Origin: Candidatus Thorarchaeota archaeon
GTDB lineage: Archaea; Asgardarchaeota; Thorarchaeia; Thorarchaeales; Thorarchaeaceae
Direction of reading: 5' to 3'
Length of the DNA: 64,000 nucleotides
NCBI GenBank assembly: GCA_008080745.1
Contig: SHMX01000001.1
Span: 558,617-622,616, forward strand
A program made the position numbers and the translations under genes. Shown in pieces: positions 62,205 to 64,000 of the stretch. The stretch's first letter is position 1; each line of letters opens with the position of its first letter. The notes under the pieces were generated by a model. The model saw only the letters and a list, made by a program, of their open reading frames with translations, had not been told where the DNA came from and did no database searches.

Positions 62205-62885
62205 ATGACTGGATTGTCTGAAACAATCAATAATGAAGAAATAAGAAGGATATATGGTGAAAATACCAGAACATATGAGATGATACTCAGAATATACAAG
62301 ATTCTAGGTGTCAGACTCTCCAAATGGCGTGCTCAGGCATTTGAACATCTCCCGGTTCTGAGTAATCCCAGAATACTCGATGTGGCTTGTGGAACCGGAG
62401 CTAACTTTGACTATCTCACGGAGAAATATCCTGATTTTCAGGAGATTGTGGGAATAGATTACACACCACAAATGTTAGCAAGAGCTAAAAAGAGAATTAA
62501 CGAAAACGATTGGGATGGAATCAACCTAAAACTAATCGACGCAAAAAAGATGACATCTGTTCTCAAGGGAAAATTTGATTTGGTCGTTTCAACCTACTCG
62601 CTCTCGATAATTCCTAACTCTCCTGTTGTTCTGAAAGAAATTAATAAAATCTTGAGAGACAAAGGGTTTGTCATGTTGTTAGACTGTCAGAAATTTGAAG
62701 GATTTCTTAGGATATTCAATCCTATTGCAATATTCCTTTCTAAGAAATTGGGAGGGAATGAAGAAACCTATTCTGTTCCTGTGAGGGAAATCGCTTCAGA
62801 AATATTCAATCCAATCCATGGAAGATTGCTATATTCAGGACTTTTCTATGAATGTGTTTTTAGAAAGAGATCTTCTCGAAAATAA
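62205..62885 (+). CDS. Class I SAM-dependent methyltransferase
   Basis: 226 residues: SAM loop ILDVACGTGANFDYL, acidic residue IVGIDYTPQMLARAKK, LKLIDAKKM, and the FDLVVSTYSLSIIPNSP strand-helix of the Methyltransf_11/UbiE-like group. Substrate unknown; lipid or quinone-like substrates are common in this group. Last gene of the operon, two bases after the longin-like gene; its 3' end overlaps the convergent minus-strand gene by 26 bases. Confidence 0.92.
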   Translation: MTGLSETINNEEIRRIYGENTRTYEMILRIYKILGVRLSKWRAQAFEHLPVLSNPRILDVACGTGANFDYLTEKYPDFQEIVGIDYTPQMLARAKKRINENDWDGINLKLIDAKKMTSVLKGKFDLVVSTYSLSIIPNSPVVLKEINKILRDKGFVMLLDCQKFEGFLRIFNPIAIFLSKKLGGNEETYSVPVREIASEIFNPIHGRLLYSGLFYECVFRKRSSRK

Positions 62886-63651
62886 ATACTTGATATCCGA
62901 TAACACCCTCTTCTATTTGAATTAGGATTTTATCTAGCAGATTCAGGGCTGTTTTATACTTCTCCTTTGTTTCTGCATTATTGGAACTAATTCTCAAAGA
63001 CATCTTGGCCTTCCCAACAGCTCTGTTTGCCATAATCTCAAGCTGTTCACTATGATTTGATGTATCCACAAGACGGCAACCCGCGGATTCAAAGAGCTGG
63101 ATATAGTCTTCAGAGGAGAGGGCACCAGCAATACAAGCAACATACCCAAAAAGATCTTTCAGATCAGCATCAAGTTGACTGTAATCAGAAATCACCACAT
63201 CACTGATTCCAATTACACCATCATTTTTCAAGACTCGCATTATCTCTTCAACAGCTGTATCTTTATTGGGAAAAGTACAGAGAGCACATTCACTGTATAC
63301 CGCAGAAAAGCATCCCGTGGGAAACGGTAATTTGCTAGCAACTGAAACATGAAATGCGGTCAATTCGGAAACGCCTAGGGTTAGGGCACGCTGCTTTGCT
63401 TTCTCTACCATTTCAGTTCCTACATCGATGCCAGTAATATGACAAGACAGGGTTTTTGCGAGGAAGCATGCGCTCATTCCATCTCCACACGCAATATCGA
63501 GGACATTAGATTCTTGTCCAAGACCCATTTTTTGTGCCATCATTTTTGTTAGTGCAACACCGCCAGGGTGGAAAATGCCATCAAGAAGATGTCGTACCAC
63601 AGGATGATTATAGAAATCAGCACAACATTGACCAAGCTCATCTTCTTGCAT
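62860..63651 (-). CDS. ArsM-like SAM-dependent methyltransferase
   Basis: 263 residues. CCADFYNHPVVRHLLDG, then VLDIACGDGMSACFLAKTL, ITGIDVGTEMVEKAK and the Cys-containing SECALCTFPNKDTAVEEIMR loop match the arsenite methyltransferase-like branch (Cys in the acceptor pocket), although a role in arsenic is not proven. GYVACIAGALSSEDYIQLFE and NSHSEQLE-like helices follow. Its ATG directly abuts the stop of the upstream radical SAM gene, so the two are an operon. Confidence 0.85.
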   Translation of the reverse strand: MQEDELGQCCADFYNHPVVRHLLDGIFHPGGVALTKMMAQKMGLGQESNVLDIACGDGMSACFLAKTLSCHITGIDVGTEMVEKAKQRALTLGVSELTAFHVSVASKLPFPTGCFSAVYSECALCTFPNKDTAVEEIMRVLKNDGVIGISDVVISDYSQLDADLKDLFGYVACIAGALSSEDYIQLFESAGCRLVDTSNHSEQLEIMANRAVGKAKMSLRISSNNAETKEKYKTALNLLDKILIQIEEGVIGYQVFIFEKISF

Positions 63652-64000
63652 CTAACCACCTACATCCCTATGGAAGAGGTTGAAATTACAAAATGGTATC
63701 ATTTTACCATCAGGTTGGACTACATGGATACAGCATTTTCTCGCTCTCTCCAGCTGATAGTTATGACGATCCATAAAGGCATGAACGGCAATCATCTTCA
63801 CAACATTGTCACCTAAATCTGGAATTGCAATACCACATGCATCACAGAAGGCTTCAAGATTCTTTTCAGTGCCCGGAACAGCACTTGATGAGAAAAGGGT
63901 TTCAAATGCCTTCTCTTTCAAAACAGCCTCACTCACAAGGGTACGATCTCTAGCATAGTCAACGTACTCATCCACATCAGCAATCTCCGCAAGTGGAGTA
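63652..64000 (-). CDS. Radical SAM protein C-terminal part, cut by window edge
   Basis: The minus frame is open from the stop at 63652 to the end of the window, with TPLAEIADVDEYVDYA before the first internal GTG, so the start lies outside. CCIHVVQPDGKMIPFCNFNL near its end matches the C-terminal Cys block of archaeal radical SAM enzymes related to the tetrahydromethanopterin-dependent methylase group. The CxxxCxxC motif is not in view. It is followed by the ArsM-like gene without spacing. Confidence 0.75.
   Translation of the reverse strand, partial: TPLAEIADVDEYVDYARDRTLVSEAVLKEKAFETLFSSSAVPGTEKNLEAFCDACGIAIPDLGDNVVKMIAVHAFMDRHNYQLERARKCCIHVVQPDGKMIPFCNFNLFHRDVGG

Noticed and set aside
1-64000. 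CRISPR arrays, insertion sequences, rRNA and tRNA genes
   Set aside because: No regularly spaced direct repeats, transposase motifs or RNA gene signatures were seen anywhere in the window.

Overview
The window looks like a chromosomal segment of an Asgard archaeon, most like the Thorarchaeia, though this is inferred from gene content only. Pointers: a Rab/Ras-type small GTPase with all five G boxes and a long C-terminal extension (14149-15531); two longin/roadblock-like domains (end of the giant protein at 50428-56877, and 61480-62202); winged-helix regulators carrying C-terminal membrane segments; many GTG/TTG starts; archaeal GGTGAT/GAGGTG ribosome binding sites beside apparently leaderless genes; A+T-rich DNA; and several very large Ser/Thr/Asn-rich surface proteins with Ig- or cadherin-like repeats. 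I found no rRNA, tRNA, CRISPR array, transposase or prophage gene.

Layout. 1-5000: tail of a DUF1566 surface protein, an ATC-hydrolase-like protein, small membrane/secreted proteins, a membrane winged-helix regulator broken by an apparent one-base deletion near 2814, a double zinc-ribbon protein and a CPBP (CAAX-type) protease. 5009-12152 (minus): a tight five-gene operon SWIM protein / helical protein / VWA protein / MoxR-like AAA+ ATPase / DUF5682 protein. 12371-18515: DUF6064 membrane protein, regulators, the small GTPase, a secreted protein, YjbQ and a MinD/ParA-like ATPase. 18569-24366: a 1455-residue surface protein with seven cadherin-like repeats, a divergent M23-type peptidase and a Cys-rich membrane protein. 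24397-25352 seems decayed. 25353-36465: mostly metabolic genes (aldo-keto reductase, LCM-type methyltransferase, class II aldolase, HAD hydrolase, thiamine-binding protein, flavin reductase with an RNase H-like partner, MutY-like glycosylase, flavodoxin, nitrilase-like protein), with a poorly explained stretch at 32883-34283 that includes a G+C-rich island of possible RNA nature.

36559-39577: an alpha-helical repeat protein and two tandem dodecin-like genes sharing a leader box. 39776-49863: a cell-surface cluster with a membrane sensor-like protein followed by a membrane-tethered winged-helix protein, a secreted protein, a two-domain Lrp-like regulator, a secreted subtilase, an anchored glycosidase-like protein and a secreted alpha/beta hydrolase. 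Three of the secreted-protein promoters carry the same motif (GGGAAATATTCGG or one mismatch), suggesting one regulon.

50428-56877: a 2149-residue surface protein with many Ig-like repeats, one membrane span and a cytoplasmic longin-like domain. 56939-59659: membrane proteins and a DUF362 protein. 59741-62885: a four-gene operon DUF547 / wHTH-methyltransferase-like / longin-like / SAM methyltransferase. The window ends in a minus-strand pair, a radical SAM protein (cut by the edge) and an ArsM-like methyltransferase. The best candidates for undescribed biology are the GGGAAATATTCGG regulon, the longin-tailed giant surface protein, the DUF547/longin operon, the archaeal SWIM-VWA-MoxR-DUF5682 operon and the G+C-rich island.
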